DNA of 64,000 nt from Streptomyces mangrovisoli (GCF_000974985.2 NZ_LAVA02000015.1:62001-126000), one strand, 5' to 3'; shown: positions 1 to 8,476, counted from the stretch's first letter. The notes: generated by a model not told the origin, from the letters alone. Numbers and translations: made by a program.

Positions 1-488
1 CACTGCATGTCGTGGTCGCGCAGGTTGTTGTCGGCGCGGCGCTTCTGGGACCGGATGAAGTGCTGGAACTTCATCGGGTCCTTCACGAAGAAGACCGGCG
101 TGTTGTTGCCGACCATGTCGTAGTTGCCTTCGCTCGTGTAGAACTTGAGCGCGAAGCCCCGCGGGTCCCGCCAGGTGTCCGGGCTCCCGCGCTCCCCCGC
201 GACGGTCGAGAACCGTGCGACGAGGTCGGTGCGCGTGCCGGGCTGGAACAGCGCCGCCTTGGTGTACGCGCTGACGTCGTGGGTCACCTCGAAGTGGCCG
301 AAGGCGCCGCTTCCCTTGGCGTGCGGCTGGCGCTCCGGTATCCGCTCCCGGTTGAACTGGGCCATCTGCTCGATGAGGTAGGCGTCCTGGAGCAGGATCG
401 GGCCACCCGGGCCCACGGTCAGCGAATGCTCGTCGCTCTCCACCGGGGCGCCGGAGTCCGTCGTGGTCGCGGGGTGGATCTCCGTCAT
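1..488 (-). CDS. Catalase, heme-dependent (N-terminal part, cut by window edge)
   Basis: Decomposes hydrogen peroxide in the cytoplasm. About 162 residues are visible from an ATG at 488. They contain the catalase N-terminal arm, the [11 protein letters not shown] active-site segment with the distal His near residue 56, the [11 protein letters not shown] motif, the [11 protein letters not shown] motif, and the GNNTPVFF segment carrying the catalytic Asn near 129. The match to small-subunit, KatA-type catalases is clear. The protein continues leftward out of the window, so the heme Tyr ligand cannot be seen. A GAAAGG ribosome site lies just upstream of the ATG. The regulator that often sits beside such genes (Fur/CatR type) is not within view. 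Confidence 0.95.
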   Translation of the reverse strand, partial: MTEIHPATTTDSGAPVESDEHSLTVGPGGPILLQDAYLIEQMAQFNRERIPERQPHAKGSGAFGHFEVTHDVSAYTKAALFQPGTRTDLVARFSTVAGERGSPDTWRDPRGFALKFYTSEGNYDMVGNNTPVFFVKDPMKFQHFIRSQKRRADNNLRDHDMQ

Positions 489-691
489 GAGTCGGCCTTT
501 CGTCGTACGAGCGATGCCGAGCCCGTCACGGGAGGACGGGGACGGACCGGGCACCCTGGCGCGACGGTGTCGCGCGGGTCCGGTCGCACTCGGCTCCGAC
601 CATGCGCGTGACCGGATACGGCGGGGTCAAACACCCCCGCCGCGCCCTTCACGCACAGGGGTCAGGGACTCACCCGGCGCAGCGCGGCACG

Positions 692-1225
692 TCACGCGCC
701 GTCGTCGAGGAGTGACGCCAGCTCACCGGCCGACTCCGGGGTCAGCCGGTAGAACCCCTGAAGGCTGACGGCACGCTCCAGTCGGCCGTCCACGACGTAC
801 TTCAGGTTGCGGGTACGGCCCCTCTGGTTGCGCCAGGTGAGCCCGGGCAGCAGCTCGCCGGGTATCGGCAGGTCGAACCGCACGGGCGTCGCGTCCACAT
901 GTACGGCCGCCGCTCCGCAGCCGCCGGCGCCGAGCATGGACCAGTCGTCGTGCCCGGGGAACGCCGGGTCGCGCCAACTCCCGGGAGCCTCGCCGCAGCA
1001 CGCGCCCCGCTCCAGGTCGACCACCCGCATCCGGCTCACGACGTACACCACGCCCCGGTTCACGTGCACCGCGTACACCTCGTCGCCGGGCTTGGCGCCG
1101 GACCAGGCCGGAAGGGAGCTGTGCGCCCCGCCGAAGGCGACCGGCGGGCGCTGTCCGACCCGGCCCCCGTTGCGCAGGGCCCGGCAGGTGTCGTGGGTCC
1201 ACAGGACCGTGAAGGCGTCTGACAT
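692..1225 (-). CDS. Conserved hypothetical protein, possible PUA/EVE-like fold
   Basis: A 177-residue protein I do not recognise as a named family. It starts MSDAFTVLWTHDTC. A longer upstream reading is possible, but the ATG at 1225 starts the recognisable domain. The segment GDEVYAVHVNRGVVYVVSRMRV looks like the small beta-barrel of PUA/EVE/ASCH-type modules, and the C-terminus is short and acidic. There are several Cys residues (CRAL, ACCGEAPG, GGCGAA) but no clear metal-binding spacing. It stands alone, 203 bp downstream of the catalase start and running the same way, so it may be independently transcribed. The fold assignment is inference. Confidence 0.7.
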   Translation of the reverse strand: MSDAFTVLWTHDTCRALRNGGRVGQRPPVAFGGAHSSLPAWSGAKPGDEVYAVHVNRGVVYVVSRMRVVDLERGACCGEAPGSWRDPAFPGHDDWSMLGAGGCGAAAVHVDATPVRFDLPIPGELLPGLTWRNQRGRTRNLKYVVDGRLERAVSLQGFYRLTPESAGELASLLDDGA

Positions 1226-1371
1226 GCCGTGATCGTAAAGAGGGGCACTGACATTGCGGTCCGTCCGCCGGGCCCTGCCCCGGGGCCGGGCGCCGCCCCG
1301 CGTCCGGGCGTGGCGCCGCCCCGGCCCGGGAGGCGTCACCGGGACGGGTTTCGCAGCCGGCCCGGGACGCG

Positions 1372-2457
1372 CTACCGGGACGGGCTGCGCAGCCGTTCCA
1401 GCAGTGCCGCCTCCGCGTCGCCCGCGCCGGTGTCGTCCCAGAGGTCCGACAGCGGCACCGAGCGCAGCAGCCTGCCGTCCGGGTCGAGGACCTGGCCCGC
1501 GTGCTTGAGCTGCCACAGGGTCACCGAGCGGTCCTTGACCTCCAGCCCGGGGACGCGTTTGACCAGCGACGCCTCGAAGGGCTGGATGTCGTCGACCGAC
1601 CGCAGCCAGACGGTCGTCATGAGATTGCACGGGCCCGACAGCGACGCGCACAGCCGGGTCTCGCGCATCGCGGACAGCAGTGCCACCACGCGGGCGCTGT
1701 CCGCGGCGGGGACCGTGCCCAGCAGCGTCGCGCTGACCGGCCATCCCGACACCGAGCGGGCGGCCTCGCACCGGTAGGAGATCGCGCGCGCCGCGTCCAG
1801 CCGGGCCAGTCTGCGGCGTACGGTCGTCGGGCTGAGTCCCGCGGCGCGCGCGAGCCGTTCCACGCTCTGCCGTACGTCCTGCGCGAGCAGCATCACCAGT
1901 TCGCGGTCCCCGGCGCCGAGCGTCACCGCGGCCGGGGCGGCCGCCGGGGCGGGCTCCCGTGCCGCACCGTGCGGTGCGCCCTGGGGCGCGCCGTGCAGCC
2001 GGTCCAGGCGCCACCGGCTGCCCTCCGTGTGCAGCGCCGTGGCGATCTGCGTGCGGGTGGCGGCCACGCCGTCCAGACCGCCGAGGCGGAAACCGACGTA
2101 CCGGGCGAGATGGGCGCGGCTGCTCAGCACCGCCGTCAACAGCAGGTCGCGCGCGCCGGTGGCGTGCTCGATGTTGAACAGCGGGGCGTCGTCGGCGAGC
2201 TGCTCGCACACCTCATACAGCCGGCCGCGTACGCAGTCGACCTCGATGAACGCCACCACCCGGTCGCCGATCACGGCCGGGGAGGGGTGGCAGGACAGCC
2301 AGGCGAGGCCGTCCCCCGTGAGCCGCGCCCAGCGGCGGGCCGCCGTGGTCGCGTCCACCCCGATCAGCGCGCCGACCGTGCGCCAGTCGGCGCGCGGCGC
2401 GTGCTGCAGGGCGGTGATCAGCAGGTAGTCGACCTCGTCGAGCACGGCCTCGGTCAT
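1372..2457 (-). CDS. Two-domain Lrp/AsnC family transcriptional regulator
   Basis: A 361-residue regulator holding two Lrp/AsnC units in one chain. The first helix-turn-helix is near residues 5-50 (LDEVDYLLITALQHAPRADW, then IGVDATTAARRWARL) and is followed by a RAM-like ligand domain. A second HTH begins after residue 180 (LAQDVRQSVERLARAAGLS, then TTVRRRLARL), with a second RAM-like domain. Single-unit Lrp proteins are about 150 aa. This duplicated form is common in actinomycetes. The ATG at 2457 has a GAGAGGGG ribosome site. The gene is divergent from the M20 amidohydrolase-MFS pair across 119 bp, which suggests that it controls that pair in response to an amino acid or derivative (inference). 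Confidence 0.9.
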   Translation of the reverse strand: MTEAVLDEVDYLLITALQHAPRADWRTVGALIGVDATTAARRWARLTGDGLAWLSCHPSPAVIGDRVVAFIEVDCVRGRLYEVCEQLADDAPLFNIEHATGARDLLLTAVLSSRAHLARYVGFRLGGLDGVAATRTQIATALHTEGSRWRLDRLHGAPQGAPHGAAREPAPAAAPAAVTLGAGDRELVMLLAQDVRQSVERLARAAGLSPTTVRRRLARLDAARAISYRCEAARSVSGWPVSATLLGTVPAADSARVVALLSAMRETRLCASLSGPCNLMTTVWLRSVDDIQPFEASLVKRVPGLEVKDRSVTLWQLKHAGQVLDPDGRLLRSVPLSDLWDDTGAGDAEAALLERLRSPSR

Positions 2458-2576
2458 GACACCGCCCCTCTCGTACGGCCGCGGCGACGCGGCGGATTCC
2501 TGCATCCATCCCGGCACGGGTGCCTGATACCGGCGCTTCGGCGGGGCCCGGTGGCGCGAAGCGCACTATACCGGCC

Positions 2577-3989
2577 ATGTCCACCACCGATGACGCCCTC
2601 ACCTCCGCCGACGGCCCCGCCCTCCCGGGCGGTCTCGCTCTCACCGACGATCCCGGTCTCGCCGACGATCCCGGTCTGGCCGACGATCCCGTTCTCACCG
2701 ACAATCCCGGTCTGGCCGACGATCCCGTTCTCACCGACGGCCCCACCCTCGACGACGCCTTCGCTCTCGCCGACGACCTGGCCGAGCTGCGGCGCGCCCT
2801 GCACCGGGAGCCCGAGCTCGGTCTGTTCCTGCCGCGCACCCAGCGCAAGGTCCTCGACGCCCTGGCCGGGCTGCCGCTGGAGATCACCACCGGCGAACGC
2901 CTCAGCTCTGTCACCGCGGTGCTGCGCGGCGGCCGCCCCGGGCCCGCCGTGCTGCTGCGCGCCGACATGGACGCGCTGCCGGTCACCGAGGACACCGGGC
3001 TGCCGTACGCCTCGACCGTGCCCGGCGTGATGCACGCCTGCGGCCACGACCTGCACACCGCCGGGCTGGTCGGCGCCGCACGGCTGCTCGCCGCACGGCG
3101 CGAGGAACTCGCCGGGGACGTCGTCCTGATGTTCCAGCCGGGCGAGGAGGGCGACGGCGGCGCCGGCATCATGATCGAGGAAGGCGTGCTCGACGCGGCC
3201 GGACGGCGCGTGGCGGCGGCGTACGGCCTGCATGTCTTCTCCACCCAGCTGCCGCTCGGGGTCGCCGCGACGCGCGCCGGCACCTTCCTCGCCGCGAGCG
3301 ACGCCTTCGACGCGGTGGTCACCGGTCGCGGCGGCCACGGTTCGATGCCTCATCTGACCCGCGATCCGCTGGTCGCCGCCTGCGAGATGGTCACCGCGCT
3401 CCAGACCCGGATCGCCCGCGAGATCGACGTCAACGACCCGGCCGTGATCACCGTCGGCGCGCTGCACGCGGGCGACGCGCGCAATGTCGTCCCGGGCCGC
3501 GCCGAGTTCCGTGCCACCGTGCGCACCTACAGCGAGGCGGGCCGGGTCGCGGCCCAGGCGCTCGTGGAGCGCACGCTGAAGGGCATCGCCCTGGCCCACG
3601 GGGTCGAGGTCGACGTCGACTACCGCAGGCAGTACCCGCCGACCGTCAACTCCGCGCGGGAGGCCGCCTTCGCGCTGGAGACGGCCCGCGAGCTGTTCGG
3701 GCCGCACGCCGCCGTGGAGGCACCGACGCCGGTCTCCGGTTCGGAGGACTTCTCGTTCCTGCTGGAGCGGGTGCCGGGCGCGTTCGTCGGGATCGGCGCC
3801 TGCCCGCCCGGCACCGACCCGGCCACCGCCCCCGTCAACCACTCCCCGCAGGCCGTGTTCGACGACGCCGTGCTCCCTGCCCAGGCCGCGCTCCTCGCCC
3901 GCCTCGCGACCGGGGCGCTCGCCCGGTACGCGGACGGGCCGGGCGACGGCTCGTCGGTCCGCTCCCCCGCCGCCGGGCGGGCCGCATGA
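2577..3989 (+). CDS. M20-family amidohydrolase (peptidase M20D-like)
   Basis: A zinc-dependent amidohydrolase of the M20D/aminoacylase-hippurate hydrolase group, 470 aa from the ATG at 2577; a GTG at 2520 is an in-frame alternative. Catalytic-domain motifs are HREPELG, LLRADMDALPV, VMHACGHDLHTAG (metal His and Asp), FQPGEEGDGGA (catalytic Glu pair), the dimerisation-domain GRGGHGSMPH motif, and a C-terminal GSEDFSF metal-ligand motif. Unusually, the domain is preceded by about 60 low-complexity residues made of six-residue repeats (see repeat entry). The stop overlaps the downstream MFS start (ATGA), so the two are translationally coupled. This suggests hydrolysis of an N-acyl compound followed by export (inference). 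Confidence 0.93.
   Translation: MSTTDDALTSADGPALPGGLALTDDPGLADDPGLADDPVLTDNPGLADDPVLTDGPTLDDAFALADDLAELRRALHREPELGLFLPRTQRKVLDALAGLPLEITTGERLSSVTAVLRGGRPGPAVLLRADMDALPVTEDTGLPYASTVPGVMHACGHDLHTAGLVGAARLLAARREELAGDVVLMFQPGEEGDGGAGIMIEEGVLDAAGRRVAAAYGLHVFSTQLPLGVAATRAGTFLAASDAFDAVVTGRGGHGSMPHLTRDPLVAACEMVTALQTRIAREIDVNDPAVITVGALHAGDARNVVPGRAEFRATVRTYSEAGRVAAQALVERTLKGIALAHGVEVDVDYRRQYPPTVNSAREAAFALETARELFGPHAAVEAPTPVSGSEDFSFLLERVPGAFVGIGACPPGTDPATAPVNHSPQAVFDDAVLPAQAALLARLATGALARYADGPGDGSSVRSPAAGRAA
2640..2747 (+). repeat. Six tandem 18-bp repeats inside the M20 amidohydrolase gene
   Basis: Six in-frame 18-bp units (2640-2657, 2658-2675, 2676-2693, 2694-2711, 2712-2729, 2730-2747) encode the hexapeptide L-[TA]-D-[DNG]-P-[GVT]. 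Adjacent units differ by only a few bases. The repeat precedes the first conserved residues of the M20 domain and creates an acidic, Pro-rich N-terminal extension. Copy number could vary between strains by slippage without disrupting the reading frame. Confidence 0.9.
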
Positions 3990-5413
3990 CCGGGGCGGCC
4001 GTGGAGTCCGGTCGTACGGCGCCGGATCAGGACGCGCCGGCCTCGGTCGGCGCCGCGGTCGGGCTGCTGGTGCTGTTCGAACTGACCAGCGGGTTCCTCC
4101 AGACCGGGGTGACGCCGTTGCTCCCCGCGCTCGGCGAGCGGCACGGCGTCGGCGCGTCGGCCCTCAACTGGGTCATCTCCGTGCAGCTGTTGGCGGGCGC
4201 AGTGCTGGTCCCGGTGTTCGGGCGGCTCGGGGATCTGCACGGCCACCGGCGGATGCTGCGTCTCGCGCTCACCGCCGTGGCCTGCGGCAGCCTGCTCGTG
4301 GCGCTGGCCCCCGACTATCCCGCGCTGCTCGCGGGGCGGGCGCTCCAGGGCGCCCTGGTCGCCCTGCTGCCGCTGGAGATCGCGCTGGTGCGCGACCGGC
4401 TTCCGGCGGAGCGGGCGCGCTCGGCGATCGCCCGGCTGGTCGGCGCGCTGGCCCTCGGCTCCCTGCTCGGCGCCGTGGTCATGGGGGCGCTCGCGGACGC
4501 GGTCGGCGACATCCGGCTCACGCTGCTGGTGCCCGCCGTCGCCGTCGCGCTGTGCGTGCCCGTCAGCTTCCTCTTCATCCCGGAGAGCGTGCCGAAGGCG
4601 GCCGGACGCCCGGACTGGCCGGGCGCGCTGCTCCTCGGACTCGCCCTGGTCGGCCTGTTGTCGGGCGTCGCGCGCCTGGAGGACGGAAGCGGCCTGTCCA
4701 CCGCCGTACTGCTGCCCGTCGCCGCGGCGGCGGTGCTGGGCGCCGTCTGGGTGTGGCACGAACTGCGCAGCGCCGACCCGCTGGTGGACCTGCGCGCGAT
4801 GCGGGGCCGCCGGGTCGCGCCGTTCTATCTGACCTCCTTCCTGTTCGGCGTCATGTACTTCGGCAGCCAGACGCCCAACTCGACGTTCCTCGCGGCCGAT
4901 CCGCGGACGGACGGGTACGGCTTCGCGCTGCCCGCGCTGAAGGTGGCCCTGGTGAGCCTCCCGGCGGCGGTGGCCGCGGTGATCACCTCCTCGGCCACCG
5001 CGGTGATCGCCCGGCGGCTCGGCTACCGGCGGACTCTCATGACCGCCTTCGCCCTGATGGCGGCCGGGTTCGCGGCCCTGGCCTGTTTCCATCAGGCGGT
5101 GTGGCAGGTCGTGGCGGCGCTGGTGGTGTGCGGCACCGGCATCGGGGTGTCGCTGGGCGCCCTGCCCACGGTGATCGTCGAGGCGACGGACCCGGCGCGC
5201 ACGGGGGTGGCGTCGGCGCTCTACAACAACGTCAAGACGACCGGCGGGGCCGTCACCGGGGGCGTGGTGGCCGCGCTGCTGGCCGCGTTCACCACCGGCC
5301 CCGGCGGTGCACCGGCCGAGCGGGGCTATGTCGTGGTCTGGGCGCTGTGCGCGCTGGCGGGGGCGGCGGCCGTGGGTGCGGTGGCCGTGGCCCGGCGGGG
5401 GGAGGAGGGGTGA
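3986..5413 (+). CDS. MFS drug-resistance-type transporter
   Basis: A 475-aa polytopic membrane protein of the major facilitator superfamily, with 14-segment DHA2-like character. The N-terminal half carries the antiporter loop motif GRLGDLHGHRRML between helices 2 and 3, then ALQGALVALLPLEIALVRDRLP; the second half has long hydrophobic helices and ends VAVARRGEEG. The likely role is proton-coupled export of a small molecule. The start overlaps the M20 stop by 4 nt, so the two form one operon facing away from the Lrp regulator. The last 39 bases belong to a 40-bp tandem duplication that continues past the stop codon. Confidence 0.92.
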   Translation: MTGAAVESGRTAPDQDAPASVGAAVGLLVLFELTSGFLQTGVTPLLPALGERHGVGASALNWVISVQLLAGAVLVPVFGRLGDLHGHRRMLRLALTAVACGSLLVALAPDYPALLAGRALQGALVALLPLEIALVRDRLPAERARSAIARLVGALALGSLLGAVVMGALADAVGDIRLTLLVPAVAVALCVPVSFLFIPESVPKAAGRPDWPGALLLGLALVGLLSGVARLEDGSGLSTAVLLPVAAAAVLGAVWVWHELRSADPLVDLRAMRGRRVAPFYLTSFLFGVMYFGSQTPNSTFLAADPRTDGYGFALPALKVALVSLPAAVAAVITSSATAVIARRLGYRRTLMTAFALMAAGFAALACFHQAVWQVVAALVVCGTGIGVSLGALPTVIVEATDPARTGVASALYNNVKTTGGAVTGGVVAALLAAFTTGPGGAPAERGYVVVWALCALAGAAAVGAVAVARRGEEG

Positions 5414-5494
5414 GGGTGCGGTGACCGTGGCCCGGCGGGGGGAGGAGGGGTGAGGGTGCGGTGACCGTGGCCCGGCGGGGGGAGGACGGGTGAG
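5375..5494 (+). repeat. Three 40-bp tandem repeats spanning the MFS gene 3' end
   Basis: A 40-bp unit beginning ggtgcggtg occurs three times back to back, at 5375-5414, 5415-5454 and 5455-5494, with single-base differences. The first copy encodes the C-terminal tail and stop codon of the MFS transporter; the other two are non-coding copies of the same segment. It is a simple local duplication. Confidence 0.9.
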
Positions 5495-5553
5495 GGGGCG
5501 CCTGCGGAGGCGGCTTCGCGCCATGGCCCTCCGCGGGTCCGTCGTGGTCGCTC

Positions 5554-5618
5554 GCGCAGTTCCCCGCGCCCCTGGACGTTGCGGCCAGGCGGCCCGCAAG
5601 GGGCGCGGGGAACTGCGC
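5554..5618. repeat. Dispersed intergenic inverted repeat, copy A
   Basis: The arms GCGCAGTTCCCCGCGCCCCT (5554-5573) and its exact reverse complement (5599-5618) are separated by 25 nt and could form a 20-bp hairpin. It sits between the convergent MFS and YbaK-like genes, where a bidirectional terminator would be expected. The same arm sequence recurs at about 31.0, 31.1 and 53.6 kb in this window. Confidence 0.85.
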
Positions 5619-5702
5619 AAAGGGCCACCACCGGGCCGGCACCGGCCCGTCGGCGGCGCCTGGCAGCACGGGACGGCCGGGATCGAGGGGGCCGGGGCCG
5701 GG

Positions 5703-6200
5703 TCAGTCCGCGGCCGGGGCGCTGATCTTCTCGATGCGGGGCTCCGCGAGCCGGGCGTAGTCCGCGCCGGAGAGGACGAGTGAGCGGTCCAGGCGGGCGG
5801 CGTTGAAGTAGAGCCGCGGCTGCGCGACGACGTCCGGGTCCGCGACCAGCTCCAGTTCGGGGTCGAAGCTGAAGGGCAGCACGGTGCCGGGGACGCTGCG
5901 CGCGAGTCGCTCCGCCGTCTCCGCCTCGACGAACCCGACGTAGCGGGCGTCGAACAGCGCGCGGACGGCGCCGAGGTCGACCCGGCGGTCCCCGGGCACG
6001 ACGGCGAGGACATGACGGGTCACCCGCCGGTCGACCTTGACGCGCAGGATCAGGCACTTGGCGGCCTGGTCGACCGGATGCCCGCGCAGCGCGCAGACCT
6101 TGTCGGTGGTGCCCTCCGGTGCGTGGTCGATGAGTTCGTAGGGGGCCGCCGCGCCGTCGAGCAGGTCGATCAGGCGGTCGTAGGTGTCGTGCTCCGACAT
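5703..6200 (-). CDS. YbaK/ProX-type aminoacyl-tRNA deacylase
   Basis: A 165-aa single-domain protein of the YbaK/EbsC/ProX superfamily, which hydrolyses mischarged aminoacyl-tRNA (for example Cys- or Ala-tRNAPro) in trans. Family features include the early His in YELIDHAP, the conserved Lys in DQAAKCLILRV, VVPGDRRVDLGAVR, and the glycine/proline loop SVPGTVLPFSF. The length is normal for a freestanding editing domain. Its ATG at 6200 lies 31 nt inside the 3' end of the upstream EamA transporter gene, so the two are probably co-transcribed. The exact tRNA substrate cannot be read from the sequence. Confidence 0.88.
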   Translation of the reverse strand: MSEHDTYDRLIDLLDGAAAPYELIDHAPEGTTDKVCALRGHPVDQAAKCLILRVKVDRRVTRHVLAVVPGDRRVDLGAVRALFDARYVGFVEAETAERLARSVPGTVLPFSFDPELELVADPDVVAQPRLYFNAARLDRSLVLSGADYARLAEPRIEKISAPAAD

Positions 6201-7309
6201 GGCGTTCCCTCAATTTCCGTGGATTCGGGGGTGACTTCCGCGCCGCGCGCGCGGTGGTGGCGCTCGATGTGCTGGCCACAGTACGTGCCGGTGACCATGA
6301 GCGCCGCGCCGAGCAGCGCCACGGCCGTGAGGTGCTCGCCGCCCAGGCAGATGCCCGCCGCGACCGCCCAGACCGGTTCGGTGCCGAGCAGCAGACTGGC
6401 CCGGCTCGCCGAGGTCGTCTGCACCGCCCAGGTCTGGGCGAGGAAGGCGAACACGCTGCAGAACAGGGCGAGATAGCCGAGCCGCGCCCAGTCGGCGGCC
6501 CCGAGATTCCCCAGGGCCGGCAGGTGCGAGGCGGCGGGCACGGTGAACAGGGCCGTACCCACCACGGTCTGAATGGCCGTCAGCTGCAGTGGCCGTATCG
6601 CGCGGCCCGCCGTGAGCCGTCCCACGAGCGCGACATGGCCCGCGCGCACCACCGCGGCGGCGAGCATCAGCAGGTCGCCCGAGCGAGGGGCGGCGAAGCC
6701 GTGACCCGACATGAGCAGCACGACGGCGAGCAGGCACACACCCGTCGCGGCGAAGAACCGCCCCGGCAGCCGGCCCCGGCCCGGCCCCCGGTCCACCAGC
6801 GGCGTGAGCACGATGGTCAGGCTGATGACGAGGCCCGCGTTGGCCGCGCTGGTGTGGGCGACGCCGTACGTCTCCAGCACCAGCACGGCCGCCTGCGTGA
6901 CACCGAGCAGGCCGCCCGCGCGCAGCTCGTCCCGGGTGAGGCGCCGGCCGCCGCGGCGCGCCCCGACCAGGGCGAGGCACGCGGCCGCGGAAAGTGCGTA
7001 GCGCACCCACAGCACCATCAGGACGGGCAGCGCCTCGGTGGCGGTCTTGGCCACCAGATAACTGGACCCCCAGACGACGGCGACGAGCAGCAGCACCGCG
7101 TCGGTGCCGCGCGGGAGCGCCGGGCCGCCACGACGGGGCCGCGCGGGGCCGTCGGGAGGCGGCGCCGGTGTCCGAGCGGGCGGGGACGACGCCGCGCCGA
7201 CGGGAGGAGGCGGCGCGGCGCCGGCGCGGCGGAGGAGCACGGGAGCAGTGCGTCGGGAAGGGACCACGCCCTCTACGGTGCGCGGCTTCCACTGTGAAGC
7301 CAAGAGCAA
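6170..7309 (-). CDS. EamA/DMT-family transporter
   Basis: A drug/metabolite transporter family protein with two EamA repeats and about ten hydrophobic helices. The first repeat starts near residue 70 (LLLVAVVWGSSYLVAKTATEALP) and the second around residue 215. The N-terminal 65 residues are Pro/Arg/Ala-rich and not conserved in the family, so the true start may lie downstream of the TTG at 7309, for example at the GTG that begins VPSRRTAP. Such exporters move amino acids or related metabolites. It is divergent from a LysR regulator with only about 39 bp between them and overlaps the YbaK-like gene downstream. Confidence 0.85.
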   Translation of the reverse strand: MLLASQWKPRTVEGVVPSRRTAPVLLRRAGAAPPPPVGAASSPPARTPAPPPDGPARPRRGGPALPRGTDAVLLLVAVVWGSSYLVAKTATEALPVLMVLWVRYALSAAACLALVGARRGGRRLTRDELRAGGLLGVTQAAVLVLETYGVAHTSAANAGLVISLTIVLTPLVDRGPGRGRLPGRFFAATGVCLLAVVLLMSGHGFAAPRSGDLLMLAAAVVRAGHVALVGRLTAGRAIRPLQLTAIQTVVGTALFTVPAASHLPALGNLGAADWARLGYLALFCSVFAFLAQTWAVQTTSASRASLLLGTEPVWAVAAGICLGGEHLTAVALLGAALMVTGTYCGQHIERHHRARGAEVTPESTEIEGTPCRSTTPTTA

Positions 7310-7342
7310 GATCCTTCATCGACCCTGAAGCATCCCTACACT
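7286..7342. promoter_or_regulatory. Shared eamA/lysR control region with two dyads and a leaderless -10
   Basis: CTTC-N6-GAAG at 7286-7299 and TTCA-N7-TGAA at 7315-7329 are inverted repeats; the second fits the T-N11-A rule for LysR-type sites. A TACACT -10 hexamer at 7337-7342 ends 6 nt before the lysR GTG, so that transcript should be essentially leaderless. The first dyad lies inside the called 5' end of the transporter ORF, another hint that the transporter start is further downstream. Confidence 0.6.
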
Positions 7343-7348
7343 GTCGCC

Positions 7349-8266
7349 GTGAACGAACGGCAGCTTCAGATCCTGCGCGAACTCGGCGAGCTGGGCAGCG
7401 TCACCGCGACCGCCGAGGCGCTGCTGATGACGCCCTCCGCGGTCTCCCAGCAGCTACGGCTGCTCCAGCGCGCGATCCCGGTGCCGCTCACCGAGCGCGA
7501 CGGGCGGCGGCTGGTGCTGACCGAGGCGGGGCAGGCGCTGGCGGCCGCCGCCATCGAGGTGGAGACCGCGCTGTCACGGGCGCGCCAGACGATCGACGAC
7601 TTCGCGGGGCTGCCGGACGCGCGCGTGTCGATGGCCGCCTTCCACAGCGCGGCCGCCGCGTTCTTCCCCTTGTTGCTGACGGCGGGGGGCGCGGGCCGGC
7701 CCCGCCTCTCGTTCGCCGACGAGGACGTGGCCCAGGACCGGTTCCCGCGACTGACCAGGGAGTACGACCTCGTCCTCGCGCACCGCCTGGAGCAGGCGCC
7801 GCCGTGGCCCACGACGGTGACAGCGGTGACGCTGATGCGCGAGCCGCTGGACGTCGCGCTGCCCGCCGGGCATCCGCTGGCGGCGAAGCGACGGCTGACC
7901 CCCCGGGACGTGGCGGGCGAGCCGTGGATCACCGTGCACGACGGCTTCCCCGTGATGGCCGTCATCGACGCACTGTCCGCCGCGGCCAACCGGCGGCTCG
8001 AACTCGTGCACCGGATCAACGAGTTCACGGTGGCCGCCGATGTCGTCGCGGCCGGCGGCGGGCTCGCGCTGATGCCCCGCTGGACCACCCGTCCGCATCC
8101 CGCGCTGGTGCTGCGCCCGCTCAGCGGGGTGCACGCCCGCCGCCATGTCGACGTGCTCCACCGGCCCGAGCGCGCCGCCCGGCGCGCGGTCCGCACGGTC
8201 CTCTCCGAGCTGCGGCGGGCGGCCCTGGCGATCCAGGGGCGCGGGCCGGCCGTCGAGGGCGGGTGA
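7349..8266 (+). CDS. LysR-family transcriptional regulator
   Basis: A 305-aa LysR regulator. The winged helix occupies residues 1-60 (LQILRELGELGSVTATAEAL, then MTPSAVSQQLRLLQ), followed by a coiled linker and a two-lobed ligand domain from about residue 90 (VSMAAFHSAAAAFFPLLL). It begins with GTG, placed just after a -10 element. The position back to back with the EamA transporter is the classic arrangement for control of an exporter by its substrate (inference). Nothing in the ligand domain identifies that substrate. Confidence 0.92.
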   Translation: MNERQLQILRELGELGSVTATAEALLMTPSAVSQQLRLLQRAIPVPLTERDGRRLVLTEAGQALAAAAIEVETALSRARQTIDDFAGLPDARVSMAAFHSAAAAFFPLLLTAGGAGRPRLSFADEDVAQDRFPRLTREYDLVLAHRLEQAPPWPTTVTAVTLMREPLDVALPAGHPLAAKRRLTPRDVAGEPWITVHDGFPVMAVIDALSAAANRRLELVHRINEFTVAADVVAAGGGLALMPRWTTRPHPALVLRPLSGVHARRHVDVLHRPERAARRAVRTVLSELRRAALAIQGRGPAVEGG

Positions 8267-8380
8267 CGAGCGGGGCCTGCCGACCGGGTCCTGCCGGCTC
8301 GGACCACGGACGCCGTATGTCGGCTGACGGCTGACGACTGACGACTGTGGCAGCGGCACCGGCACCGGCAGACGGCTGTG

Positions 8381-8476
8381 GCACGGGCTGCGGCAGACGG
8401 TGCGGCACGGGCCGCGGCAGACGGTGCGGCACGGGCCGCGGCAGACGGTGCGGCACGGGCTGCGGCTGACGGCAAC
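8381..8476 (+). repeat. Four 24-bp tandem repeats, non-coding
   Basis: Units beginning gcacgggc at 8381, 8405, 8429 and 8453 repeat with a 24-bp period; the two middle copies are identical and the outer ones diverge slightly. They sit in the 483-bp gap between the lysR gene and the secreted-protein gene. Small Ala/Arg-rich frames cross them, but none has a ribosome site or conserved protein content. Confidence 0.85.

Noticed and set aside
12..611. Plus-strand frame over the catalase gene
   Set aside because: Antisense to the catalase N-terminus, which has all expected motifs on the minus strand.
8381..8476. CRISPR-like appearance of the 24-bp repeats
   Set aside because: The repeats are directly adjacent with no unique spacers, and there are no cas genes in the window.
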